Shown here: positions 1-10,392 of the stretch, in pieces
Layout of the letters: each line of letters opens with the position of its first letter
How positions within the stretch are numbered: the stretch's first letter is position 1
Assembly (NCBI RefSeq): GCF_001424645.1
Contig: NZ_LMQR01000001.1
Span: 1,918,149-1,982,148 of the forward strand
Source of the DNA: Frigoribacterium sp. Leaf415
GTDB taxonomy: Bacteria; Actinomycetota; Actinomycetes; Actinomycetales; Microbacteriaceae
DNA: 64,000 nucleotides
Direction: 5' to 3'
Notes under the pieces: model-generated
Databases searched by the model: none
What the model saw: the letters and a program-made list of their open reading frames with translations, nothing else
Told to the model about the DNA's origin: nothing
Translations under genes and position numbers: made by a program

Positions 1-1
1 G

Positions 2-1717
2 GTCCAGGGCGGACCCGCCATCGGCGGCAAGGTCGCGGGCACCGCCTTCGCGGGTGCCCGCGTGACCGTCGACGGAGGCGCGGCGCCGGTCTCGGCGACG
101 GCCGACGCCTCCGGGGCATGGTCCGCCGTGCTGCCGGCCACGACCTGGCCGACCGGCAGGTACACGGTGACGGCGTCACAGTCCTCGGACTCCGTTCCCG
201 CCGTACCCCGGTCGGCGACCTCGACCGGCGTGGCCGTCACGATCGACCGCGACGCGCCCGCCGCCCCCGTCGTCACCGCGCCCCGGGCCGGCGAACGAGT
301 CACCACGCAGCCGCTCACGTTCTCGGGAACGGGAGAAGACGGTGCGACCGTGACCGCCTACGTCGACAGCACCCCCGTCTGCCAGGCCACGGTCGCCGGT
401 GGATCGTGGCGCTGCACGTCGTCCGACGCGGCGCTCCCCGACGGGGAGCACGCGGTCCAGGCCGCGCAGATCGACGCCGCGGTGAACGTCGGGCCGCCCA
501 GCGCGGGCATCTCGATCACGGTGGCGTCGTCGACCGCGCAACCCGCGCCTCCTTCGTCCTCGGCCGCCCCGGCACCGACATCGGGGCCCGGTTCGTCGGG
601 GGGTCCGGCCGTCCCGACCGAGCCGTCTGCCGGGACGCCCGGGGGGCCGGTGCCCGGAGACGGCTCCGGAGGCACCCCGGGTGACGACGGCGGGGGCCTG
701 CCCGAGGCGACCACGCCCACGTCCGACTCCTGGGCGGCGGCGACGACCTTCGGCCGCGATCTGCCCTCCCTCGGCCAGACGATGACCGGCACGGGATGGT
801 TGCTCGCTCTCGGCCTCGCGGCAGCGTTCGTGCTGCTGGTCGTCGCGCCGACACGCCTGGTGGCCACGGCGCTGCGAGGTCGGCTGGCGCCTCGGGGTCC
901 GCGACTCACCGGCCGCAACCGTCGCCGGGAACTCCCCACCTCCTTCTCGACCGCCACGCTCGACCCCCGCCTCGCCGCCGGGCTGACCGTCGCCGCCGGG
1001 GCCGCCGTGGTCGGGCTGGCAGCCGGCCTCGACGACGAGGTCCGCTACGCGCGTCTGTTCGCCGGGATCGTGATCGGGGTCGCCCTGGTCAACCTGCTCA
1101 CCGTCGTCGTCCCCACCCGGTTGATGGGGCGGTCCCGGGAGCGCGAGGCCCGCGTCCGCATGTCACCGCGCCTCCTTCTCGTCGCCGTCGTCGCGTGCGC
1201 GGTCACGCGACTGCTCGGGCTCGACCCGCCCCTCGTGCTCGGGGTGGTGCTCGTCGGCAGCCTCACCGCAGCGCCCCGGTCGCCGGCGCGCCACGGCCGG
1301 ACCGACGCGGTGGACGGTCGCGAGGCGGGGCTGCTGGCGCTCGTCCAGGTCGTCGCCCTGGTGGTCGTGTCGGCCGCGGCCTGGGCCGTCCACGGAGCCC
1401 TGCCCGCCACCGGAGGGTTCTTCACCGAGCTGGCCCTCGAGACGAGCGCGACGGTCTGCCTGACCGGGCTCGGGTCCCTCGTGCTGGCGCTGGTCCCGGT
1501 GGGCTCCCTGCCGGGTCGTCGGATCTGGGCCTGGTCGCGCCCGCTGCACGTGGGGCTCACCGTGGTCGGCGTGGCCACTGCCGCCGTCGTGCTCACAGGC
1601 GGCCCTTCGTCGTTCCCCGTCGGAGGGGCGGTCGTCGCAGCCGCCGTGACGGCAGGCCTCTGCGTCGCGGTCTGGCTCTGGACGTCGTTCGTCGAGGTCA
1701 GCACCGACGACGCCTGA
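2..1717 (+). CDS. Membrane protein with N-terminal Ig-like repeats (5' truncated)
   Basis: The frame is open from base 2, so the gene begins outside the window and at least 571 residues are present. The first ~170 residues contain two or more bacterial Ig-like repeats (motifs such as DASGAWSAVLP and PLTFSGTGEDGATV, with a Cys pair in the second). A Pro/Ser/Gly-rich linker follows. From about residue 250 there are eight or nine hydrophobic segments separated by short Arg-rich loops. The layout suggests an extracytoplasmic Ig region tethered to a polytopic membrane domain. I recognise no catalytic motif and assign no function. Two copies of the AGGAGGCGC motif (545, 1168, reverse orientation) lie in the gene, the first in the linker. 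Confidence 0.8.
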   Translation, partial: VQGGPAIGGKVAGTAFAGARVTVDGGAAPVSATADASGAWSAVLPATTWPTGRYTVTASQSSDSVPAVPRSATSTGVAVTIDRDAPAAPVVTAPRAGERVTTQPLTFSGTGEDGATVTAYVDSTPVCQATVAGGSWRCTSSDAALPDGEHAVQAAQIDAAVNVGPPSAGISITVASSTAQPAPPSSSAAPAPTSGPGSSGGPAVPTEPSAGTPGGPVPGDGSGGTPGDDGGGLPEATTPTSDSWAAATTFGRDLPSLGQTMTGTGWLLALGLAAAFVLLVVAPTRLVATALRGRLAPRGPRLTGRNRRRELPTSFSTATLDPRLAAGLTVAAGAAVVGLAAGLDDEVRYARLFAGIVIGVALVNLLTVVVPTRLMGRSREREARVRMSPRLLLVAVVACAVTRLLGLDPPLVLGVVLVGSLTAAPRSPARHGRTDAVDGREAGLLALVQVVALVVVSAAAWAVHGALPATGGFFTELALETSATVCLTGLGSLVLALVPVGSLPGRRIWAWSRPLHVGLTVVGVATAAVVLTGGPSSFPVGGAVVAAAVTAGLCVAVWLWTSFVEVSTDDA

Positions 1718-1727
1718 CTCGGCGCGC

Positions 1728-1754
1728 CCTGCCTTCGGCCGCGCTGACGGCAGG
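1728..1754 (+). terminator. Hairpin after the Ig-like membrane protein gene
   Basis: CCTGCC at 1728-1733 pairs with GGCAGG at 1749-1754, starting 10 bp after the stop codon. There is no T-run, which is usual for terminators in GC-rich actinobacteria. Confidence 0.45.
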
Positions 1755-1886
1755 CCCGGCTGGGCGCCAGACCGCTGACTGCGGTCCTGAATGACCGCCG
1801 TCCCGCCGACGGCGGTCCCTCCGGCTGCGATCTCGCTGACCGCGGGCCTGGGTCGCGGCGCGCAACCTGCCGCCGCCGTCGTCGTG

Positions 1887-1958
1887 GGCAACTCAGGAAG
1901 ACGACGCACCAACCGGCTCACCGGGTCCGCGAATGTGCCGATCTCCTGCGTTGCCGAC
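1887..1958 (+). repeat. 72-bp palindromic element, copy 1
   Basis: The left end is GGCAACTCAGGA and the right end is GATCTCCTGCGTTGCCGAC, roughly the inverse complement of the left end. Its length equals that of copies at 2108, 18840, 19012, 19179 and 19346, although the interior differs. Confidence 0.65.
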
Positions 1959-2107
1959 GATGCGCGGGCGGAGCGGATCGGAGCGGAGCGGAGCGCGGGG
2001 CGGCCGGGCGAGGCAGAGCAGGGCCGGCCGGGGCGGGGCGGGGCGGACGCGGGGCGAAGCACCCGCGCCCGCCGTTCCGGCCGCCGGACCGGGCCCCGCT
2101 CGCAGAC

Positions 2108-2179
2108 GGCAACTCAGCAGAACGACACCGCAGCGGGCGCGGCGCGCCCCCGAGTACGCCGATCTCCTGACTTACCGAC
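2108..2179 (+). repeat. 72-bp palindromic element, copy 2
   Basis: The left end is GGCAACTCAGCAGAACGAC and the right end is GATCTCCTGACTTACCGAC. Length is 72 bp as in the other copies, and the interior is GC-rich and unlike copy 1. Confidence 0.65.
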
Positions 2180-2382
2180 GGCGCGAGCAGGGGGCTGACG
2201 AGGCACGGGGCTGGACGGGCGGGGCTGGCGGGTAGGGCCTGGTGGGCGGGCGACCGGCGCCGCCGCGATCAGGAGGCGCGGGCGGGGTCGACGACGCGAG
2301 GCTGCGTTCCGCAGGTAGTCACGGGCGCGGACGGACCCGTCGCGCGTCGAGGCAGGTGCCCTGTGCAGCTGCGGGTGGCAGG

Positions 2383-2456
2383 TGCCCCCGCAGGGACTCG
2401 AACCCTGACTGAAGCGATTTTAAGTCGCCTGCCTCTGCCGATTGGGCTACGGGGGC
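2383..2456 (-). tRNA. tRNA-Leu(UAA)
   Basis: Read on the minus strand, the acceptor stem GCCCCCG pairs with CGGGGGC. The anticodon loop is CTTAAAA, giving UAA, and the T arm is CAGGG-TTCGAGT-CCCTG. The body is 74 nt including discriminator A, and CC but not CCA is encoded. The variable region is only about 5 nt, so it is a class I shape although most bacterial tRNA-Leu have a long arm. Leu is the anticodon reading. Confidence 0.92.
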
Positions 2457-2481
2457 CCGAGCGACCAGCCTACGAGACGCG

Positions 2482-2516
2482 GACGCCCGCCACGCTGCAG
2501 GCAGCGGGCGGGCGTC
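2482..2516 (-). terminator. Terminator hairpin of ndh
   Basis: GACGCCCGCC at 2482-2491 pairs perfectly with GGCGGGCGTC at 2507-2516, a 10-bp stem located 17 bp past the ndh stop codon and before the tRNA. Confidence 0.65.
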
Positions 2517-2533
2517 TCGGACGTGCTCGAGGG

Positions 2534-4093
2534 TCACTCGGAGGCGGACACCCCGTCGGTCGCCGCGGTCTCGCCGGCGGGCGTCTTCTTGGCGGCGGGC
2601 TTGCGGGCGGGAGCCTTGCGAGGAGCCTTCGCGGCAGCCTCGCCCCCTTCGGCAGTGCCCTTCTTCGCCGTGCCGTCGTCCTCGACCGGGTTCGCGTACG
2701 CGGGACCGGCCTCACCGGCGGGCTGGCCGGCACCGACGGATGCGGGAGCGGCGGCCTCGGCGGGCGTCTCGACGGCCGGCTTGGGACGCGAGGCGAACTC
2801 TTCGAAGGCCGCTCGGGGACGCTCACGGTTGTCGAGCGAGACGATGTCGCGTCCCAACCAGAAGTTGTTCCACCAGCCGCCCACGACGCGGAACTTGCGC
2901 TCGAACGAGGGCATGGCCATGCCGTGGTAGCCGCGGTGGGCGGCCCAGGCCGGGAAGCCCTTCATGGCGAACTTGCCGCTCTGGAAGACTCCGACGTTCA
3001 GACCGAGGCCGGCCACGGCACCGAGGTTCTCGTGCTTGTAGTCGACGAGCCCCTCGCCGCGGAGCGACGCGACGATGTTCTTCGCGAGGCGCTTGCCCAT
3101 GCGGACGGCGTGCTGGGCGTTCGGGACGCAGAACCCGCCCACGCCCTTCCCGGTGAGGTCGGGGGTGGCGGCGACGTCGCCACAGGCCCAGGCGTCGGGG
3201 ACGACGGTCTCGCCGTCGACGATGCGCAGGTCGGCCTTGACGGTGATGCGTCCGCGCTGCTCGAGCGGGAAGTCGGTGCTGCGGACCATCGGGTTGGCCA
3301 TGACGCCGGCCGTCCAGACGATGAGGTCGGACTCGAACGACTCACCGGTGGAGAGTTCGATCTTGCCGCCGACCGCCGACTGCAGCTGCGTGTCGAGGTG
3401 GACCGTGGCGGCGCGCTCGGCGAGGTTCTTGAGCACCCAGTGGCTCGTCTCGAGCGACACCTCGGGCATGATGCGGCCCATCGCCTCGACGAGGTGGAAG
3501 TGCGTGTCGTCGATGGTGAGGTCGGGGTAGTTCTTGAGCAGGTCGCTGGCGAAGCTGCGCAGTTCGGCGAAGACCTCGATGCCGGCGAAGCCACCGCCGA
3601 CGACGACGACCGTGAGCAGGCGGTCGCGCTCGGGACCGGCCGGCAGGTTCGCCGCCTTCTGGAAGTTCGTGAGCACCTTGTCGCGGATCGCGGCGGCCTC
3701 TTCGATGGTCTTGAGGCCGATGGCCTCGTCGGCGACGCCGGGGATCGGGAAGGTGCGGGACACGGCACCGGCCGTCATGACGATCTGGTCGTACTGCATC
3801 GTCCAGGCGTCGCCCACCTCGGGCGTGATGGTGGCGGTCCTGGAGGCGTGGTCCACGCCGGTGACCTTGGCCGTGACGACGTCGGTCTTCTTGAGGTGGC
3901 GTCGGAGGGCGACCACCGCGTGGCGGGGCTCGATCGACCCGGCGGCCACCTCGGGCAGGAAGGGCTGGTACGTCATGTAGGGCAGCGGGTCGACGATCGT
4001 GACCTCGGCCTCACCCGCACGCAGCCACTTCTCGAGCTTCCAGGCAGTGTAGAAACCGGCGTAGCCGCCGCCGACGATCAGGATTTTGGGCAC
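2534..4093 (-). CDS. ndh: Type II NADH dehydrogenase (NDH-2)
   Basis: A 519-residue single-subunit flavoprotein expected to pass electrons from NADH to menaquinone at the inner face of the membrane without pumping protons. An FAD Rossmann motif GGGYAG lies at residues 8-13 and a second NADH motif GGGFAG at 166-171. WTAGV (260-264) and the FAD-contacting ACGD (303-306) follow. An aromatic stretch (GGWWNNFWLGRD, 405-416) is typical of the membrane-binding C-terminus. Residues from about 437 form an Ala/Lys/Pro-rich low-complexity tail beyond the usual NDH-2 core. The gene stands alone with its own terminator; the protease upstream ends 39 bp before the ndh start. Confidence 0.92.
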   Translation of the reverse strand: MPKILIVGGGYAGFYTAWKLEKWLRAGEAEVTIVDPLPYMTYQPFLPEVAAGSIEPRHAVVALRRHLKKTDVVTAKVTGVDHASRTATITPEVGDAWTMQYDQIVMTAGAVSRTFPIPGVADEAIGLKTIEEAAAIRDKVLTNFQKAANLPAGPERDRLLTVVVVGGGFAGIEVFAELRSFASDLLKNYPDLTIDDTHFHLVEAMGRIMPEVSLETSHWVLKNLAERAATVHLDTQLQSAVGGKIELSTGESFESDLIVWTAGVMANPMVRSTDFPLEQRGRITVKADLRIVDGETVVPDAWACGDVAATPDLTGKGVGGFCVPNAQHAVRMGKRLAKNIVASLRGEGLVDYKHENLGAVAGLGLNVGVFQSGKFAMKGFPAWAAHRGYHGMAMPSFERKFRVVGGWWNNFWLGRDIVSLDNRERPRAAFEEFASRPKPAVETPAEAAAPASVGAGQPAGEAGPAYANPVEDDGTAKKGTAEGGEAAAKAPRKAPARKPAAKKTPAGETAATDGVSASE

Positions 4094-4132
4094 GGCGAAT
4101 GTCTCCTTGAGGTGGGGGTGTCGCAGACGACC

Positions 4133-5380
4133 TTACCCCGACCGCCGCGCACGCCTGAACTGGCGTACCGCGCCCACGGCCACGAGGACGGCCGCTCCGC
4201 CGAACACCGTGAAGACGATCAGGGGAATGCCCGTCGACCTCATGGTCTCGACGGTGGGCAGCAGGACCGCCAACGGCTGGCCCGGATCGGTCACCGGCGT
4301 CGGCACGGGGGCCTCGACGGCCGGGTTCGTCGCCTGCGCCGACGGCGCCGGCACGTCCGCCCGCCGGTGCACGCGGATCCACTCGGCCAGATCGCCCATC
4401 GGGTTCTCGGCGACCGTCGGCACCGAGGCGGTGACGGCCGCCGCGGCGTCGACGAGCCCGTAGCCGTACAGGGGGTCGGGCGCCGTGGTGCCCTTCGGGG
4501 TGGCCGTCGCCACGACACGATTGATGACGTCGTCGGCGTCGAGCTCGGGGTGGGCGCTGCGCACGAGTGCGACGATGCCCGCGACGAGGGGTGTGGCCCC
4601 GCTCGTGCCGCTCCAGCTGTAGTGGACGTCGCCGGGACCGACACCCACCAGGTCTTCGCTGGGGGCGGCGACGCCGATGGTGATGCCCTGACTCGACGCG
4701 TCGAAGCTCGCCGTCCCTTGCCGGTCCACCCCGGCTACGGTCAGGACGCCCGGCATCGTCGCCGGCGCACCCACCTCGGTCGTCCCGCTGCCGCGGTTGC
4801 CGGCCGCGGCGACGACGACGACGTCGTGCTGCATCGCGTAGAGGAAGGCGTCGTCCCAACTGGTCGGCCAGTCGAGCGTGTTGCGGGTCAGGGACATGTT
4901 GATGACGTCCGCCCCGGCGTCGACCGCCCAGCGCACGGCTCGGGCGATCTGGTCGTCGGAGTCCACGGCCGTCGAGCCGAAGCCCACCGACACCGAGAGC
5001 AGGTCGGCCTCGGGCGCGACACCGATCACGCCGTCGCCGGACCCGGTGCCACGGCCCGCGACCATCGACCCGACCAGCGTGCCGTGGTTGGGGTCCTCGC
5101 CCACCGGCGTCTGGCCGTCGGGCGAGCCGAGGCCCGAGACATCGGTGCCGCCGACGACGGCGCCCTGGAGTTCACGCACCGACGAATCGACGCCGGTGTC
5201 GATGACGGCCACGGTCGTCCCCGCACCACGCGTGGTCTGCCATGCCCGCTGGATGCCGTAGTCGGCGAGCCAGTACTCGGCGTCCCGCACCTGATCGGCC
5301 GACGCGGCCGACGCCGGCACGACGACCGCCACCAGGGCACCCAGCACGATCGCCACCACGAACCCCCCGGAACGGCGCAC
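4133..5380 (-). CDS. Mycosin-like subtilisin family serine protease (S8), membrane-anchored
   Basis: A 415-residue secreted subtilase. Residues 7-28 form a signal peptide. The triad is D61 (AVIDTGVD), H99 (NHGTLVGS) and S260 (SGTSGATP), with the oxyanion Asn at 195 (AAAGN). A Pro/Ala linker precedes a membrane helix (about 378-402) with an Arg-rich cytoplasmic tail. Signal peptide, protease, C-terminal helix and basic tail is the architecture of the MycP proteases of type VII secretion. No ESX genes are nearby, so the role is open. The GTG start at 5380 was chosen because GGGGGAG lies about 10 nt upstream and the signal peptide follows at once. The start is 5 bp after the DUF501 stop. Confidence 0.85.
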   Translation of the reverse strand: MRRSGGFVVAIVLGALVAVVVPASAASADQVRDAEYWLADYGIQRAWQTTRGAGTTVAVIDTGVDSSVRELQGAVVGGTDVSGLGSPDGQTPVGEDPNHGTLVGSMVAGRGTGSGDGVIGVAPEADLLSVSVGFGSTAVDSDDQIARAVRWAVDAGADVINMSLTRNTLDWPTSWDDAFLYAMQHDVVVVAAAGNRGSGTTEVGAPATMPGVLTVAGVDRQGTASFDASSQGITIGVAAPSEDLVGVGPGDVHYSWSGTSGATPLVAGIVALVRSAHPELDADDVINRVVATATPKGTTAPDPLYGYGLVDAAAAVTASVPTVAENPMGDLAEWIRVHRRADVPAPSAQATNPAVEAPVPTPVTDPGQPLAVLLPTVETMRSTGIPLIVFTVFGGAAVLVAVGAVRQFRRARRSG

Positions 5381-5385
5381 GTGCG

Positions 5386-5943
5386 TCAGGCTCCCCCGCC
5401 GATCGCGGGCGCGGCGACGGACGGCTGGTCGTCGGCCAGGAAGTCGGGGCACCGGCACACGTCGGGACTCCACGACGCCCGCTCGAGGGCGAGGTCGCCG
5501 AACGGGTTGACGCCCGGCCCGGCGGCCAACGAGTGGCCGACGAGGGCGTGCAGGCACTTGATCCGCTCGGGCATGCCGCCCGCCGTGACGTGGTCGATCT
5601 CGTCGACGTGCTCGATGCCCTCGCGGTCGGCCAGGTAGGCCTCGTGTGCGGCCTGGTACCGACCGCGCAACTCGGGGTCGGACTCGAGGAGGTCGGTGAA
5701 CTCGGCCATCACCCCGTTGGCCTCGAGGGTCGACACGGCGGCCGTGGCACCGGGGTGGCACAGGTAGTAGAGCGTCGGGAAGGGCGTGCCGTCGGTCAGA
5801 CGTGGTCTCGTCGCCACGACGGTGGGTGCACCGCAGACGCAGCGCGCAGCGATGCCGATCACGTCGCGCGCGGGGCGCCCGAGCTGGGCCGTCACGACGC
5901 GGACGTCATGGTCGGTCACGGGGTCGAAGGGGGGCGTGGTCAC
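5386..5943 (-). CDS. DUF501 family protein
   Basis: A 185-residue cytoplasmic protein of the DUF501 family, known from actinobacterial enolase-ftsB neighbourhoods. Recognisable family motifs are GRPARDVIGIAARC, CGAPTVVATRPRL and FPTLYYLCHP, with Cys residues that could bind a metal (inference). The GTG start at 5943 overlaps the stop of the upstream ftsB-like gene (GTGA), so the two are translationally coupled. The biochemical role is unknown. Confidence 0.88.
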   Translation of the reverse strand: MTTPPFDPVTDHDVRVVTAQLGRPARDVIGIAARCVCGAPTVVATRPRLTDGTPFPTLYYLCHPGATAAVSTLEANGVMAEFTDLLESDPELRGRYQAAHEAYLADREGIEHVDEIDHVTAGGMPERIKCLHALVGHSLAAGPGVNPFGDLALERASWSPDVCRCPDFLADDQPSVAAPAIGGGA

Positions 5944-6497
5944 GGCGTGCCACCTGTCTGCTCGGAGGTCGGGGCGGGCACCTGGCTGCCGCTGATGTCG
6001 GGGGCGACGAGTTCGGTCGCGGGTTCGTCGCTCAGGCCGGCGTCGAGCACCGAGGCCGTCATGGCCGCCACCCAGTCGACCTGGGGCGTCTGCAGCGAAT
6101 CGCTGATCGTCGTGCCGGTGCCCGGAGCCGTGCCGGGGGTCTGAGCCGCGTCGTCGCCCATCACGAGGTAGCTGTACTCACCGGGGTAGACGTAGAGCAG
6201 GCGGTCGCGCGCCTGCGCCTCGATGTAGGCCGGATCGCTCCACCGCGCGACGTCGTCCTTCAACTCGTCGACGGACTGCTCTTGCTGCTGGACGTCGTCC
6301 TGCAGGGCCGCGATCTGCTGCTGCTGCTGGATCAGGGTGCGCAACGAGGGGGCGAGGATGACGACGAACATGACGAGGATGACCAGCATGAGCACACTGA
6401 ACCCCGAGAACCGGATGGAGCGCAGCCAGTGGCCCGTCGGCGTCTCGCCGGTCGGCAGGGTCACCGGCACACGGCGGTTCGCGGTCTCACGGGGCAT
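5940..6497 (-). CDS. Septum formation initiator family protein (FtsB/DivIC-like)
   Basis: A 185-residue bitopic membrane protein. A cytoplasmic N-terminus of about 30 residues is followed by one membrane helix (31-50), then a Gln-rich coiled coil (about 52-86) and the family signature WSDPAYIEAQARDRL-YVYPGE (86-107). The C-terminal ~75 residues are Thr/Pro/Ser-rich. FtsB/DivIC proteins bridge FtsL and FtsQ in the divisome. It sits directly downstream of eno, as in most actinobacteria. Confidence 0.9.
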   Translation of the reverse strand: MPRETANRRVPVTLPTGETPTGHWLRSIRFSGFSVLMLVILVMFVVILAPSLRTLIQQQQQIAALQDDVQQQEQSVDELKDDVARWSDPAYIEAQARDRLLYVYPGEYSYLVMGDDAAQTPGTAPGTGTTISDSLQTPQVDWVAAMTASVLDAGLSDEPATELVAPDISGSQVPAPTSEQTGGTP

Positions 6498-6534
6498 GCG
6501 ACGAGCCTAAACGACGTCTCTGGGGAACGACGGA

Positions 6535-6562
6535 GGCCCGCCCCGCGCGAGCAGGACGGGCC
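6535..6562 (-). terminator. Terminator-like hairpin after eno
   Basis: GGCCCGCC (6535-6542) pairs with GGACGGGCC (6554-6562) with one bulged base, between the eno stop and the ftsB-like start. An AGGAGGCGCGGGTCGC motif (6566-6581) lies between this hairpin and the eno stop codon. Confidence 0.5.
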
Positions 6563-6582
6563 CCGAGGAGGCGCGGGTCGCG

Positions 6583-9234
<2,652 letters not shown>

Positions 9235-9480
9235 TCATCCCAGAGTCGTCGAACCCCCGACGTCGGTGCCGACTTGCAGGCATGTCACATTCTACGTTAT
9301 GGTTTTCTCGGGTGGTCGGCGCGAATCGGGTTGCGTGTCGGTCACACCTCGAGGCCCTCCCTTCCCTGCGGTGAGGGCCCGGGCCGGGTCGGGCGCCATG
9401 CGCTCGGCCCGGCTTCGATCCACCGGACACCCCGCCGAGACCACCAGGCCCCTACCCCTCGAGACCTGCGCCGAGCAGGG

Positions 9481-10062
9481 TCAGCGCTGAGGGACGCGCG
9501 AGACCAGGGTCTCGACCGCCTGCTTGTACGCCGCGGAGGCTCGACGTCCGTCACCCGAGACGATGGCGTCGTACTGCAGACCGAAGAGCGCATCGACGAA
9601 GACCCGCGCCGCGACCTTGGCCTCGGCCGGCGCGACCGCGTTCGCCGAGAGCCAGTCGGCGACGTGGTCGACCCACCGACCGACCGCCCCGCGGGCGGTG
9701 CCCTCGGCCTCGCCCGCCACGGTCTCGAGCAGGGCCGCCTCGAGCTCGAGGCGATGCAGGTCGCGCCCCCGCTCGGTGGAGACGTCGTGCCAGACCTTCG
9801 CCAGGTGCTTGCCGAACGCATCACGATCGAGCTCGGAGACCGCGACCGCGAGCAATGCGTCGTTGCGGGCGACGACGGCACGGACGATCTCGGCGACGAG
9901 CTCCGCCCGGTTGCCGAAGTGGTAGACGAAGACGTACGTGCTGACCCCGAGGGCTTCGGCCAAGGTGCGGAACGACACGGTGGCGAGAGAGCGACCCCGG
10001 AGGTGCTCGAGGATCTGACCGAGGAGTTCGGGCTTGCGGGTGGGATCAGGCTTGCGAGGCAT
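9481..10062 (-). CDS. TetR family transcriptional regulator
   Basis: A 193-residue repressor-type protein. The N-terminal helix-turn-helix (about 29-52, VSFRTLAEALGVSTYVFVYHF, followed by KxEL-like NRAELVAEIV) is typical of TetR. The C-terminal ligand domain has no recognisable specificity. ATG at 10062 is preceded by AAGGAG. No partner gene adjoins, so the target is unknown; two palindromes just upstream could be its own operators. Confidence 0.88.
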   Translation of the reverse strand: MPRKPDPTRKPELLGQILEHLRGRSLATVSFRTLAEALGVSTYVFVYHFGNRAELVAEIVRAVVARNDALLAVAVSELDRDAFGKHLAKVWHDVSTERGRDLHRLELEAALLETVAGEAEGTARGAVGRWVDHVADWLSANAVAPAEAKVAARVFVDALFGLQYDAIVSGDGRRASAAYKQAVETLVSRVPQR

Positions 10063-10131
10063 GGTGCCGCTCCTTCGTGCCGACGAGTCGTACTCGCCCT
10101 GCGCGGTCGCCGTCGTCGTAGTGGACCATAA

Positions 10132-10159
10132 CAGACGTCTGCCGTGGCCGACCGGTCGG
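10132..10159 (-). promoter_or_regulatory. Candidate TetR autoregulatory operator
   Basis: Two perfect palindromes lie 70-97 bp upstream of the tetR start: CAGACGTCTG (10132-10141) and CCGACCGGTCGG (10148-10159). A possible -10 (TATGGT on the minus strand) is adjacent. Operator function is inferred from position only. Confidence 0.4.
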
Positions 10160-10228
10160 TCGGCCGACGGCCTCACTGCCCCTCCGGACGCCCCGAACCC
10201 GGACGACTACGGACCGACATGTCGTCTT

Positions 10229-10257
10229 TTGACATGTCATCACTCATCCTCTACATT
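10229..10257 (+). promoter_or_regulatory. Orphan sigma-70-like promoter
   Basis: TTGACA (10229-10234), a 17-nt spacer, then TACATT (10252-10257). No plus-strand gene follows. Two GACATGTC palindromes (10216-10223, 10231-10238) overlap or flank the -35. Transcription would meet the hairpin at 10360-10392, giving an RNA of about 130 nt. Confidence 0.4.
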
Positions 10258-10359
10258 GATGACACCACTCGGTCTCCGCCGGGTCGCTGCCCCTCGGGCC
10301 GATCCGCTGGTGGACGAGCGCCGGCCTCGCCGCTCATTCGGGTTGAGCAGGCGACGCCG

Positions 10360-10392
10360 AGGTGCCCCCTCATTCGGGTTGAGGGGGCACCT
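10360..10392. terminator. Perfect 13-bp hairpin overlapping the mazG stop
   Basis: AGGTGCCCCCTCA (10360-10372) pairs with TGAGGGGGCACCT (10380-10392) around a 7-nt loop. It includes the mazG stop codon on the minus strand. The loop-flanking sequence CTCATTCGGGTTGAG is repeated at 10333-10347 as a second, smaller hairpin. It could stop transcription in both directions. Confidence 0.65.

Larger units (their letters stand above)
1718..2382. other. Repeat-rich gap without a gene
   Basis: No convincing gene is present. The gap contains a terminator-like hairpin, two copies of the 72-bp palindromic element (1887-1958 and 2108-2179), and between them a purine-skewed run of GGAGC and GGGGC units (about 1965-2060). 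A copy of AGGAGGCGCG lies at 2271-2280. The combination of 72-bp element plus G-rich low-complexity DNA recurs at 18.8-19.7 kb. Confidence 0.7.

Noticed and set aside
2363..5638. Open frame of 1091 codons on the plus strand
   Set aside because: It runs antisense through ndh and the S8 protease, both well supported, and its translation is Gly/Asp/Val-rich with no domain.
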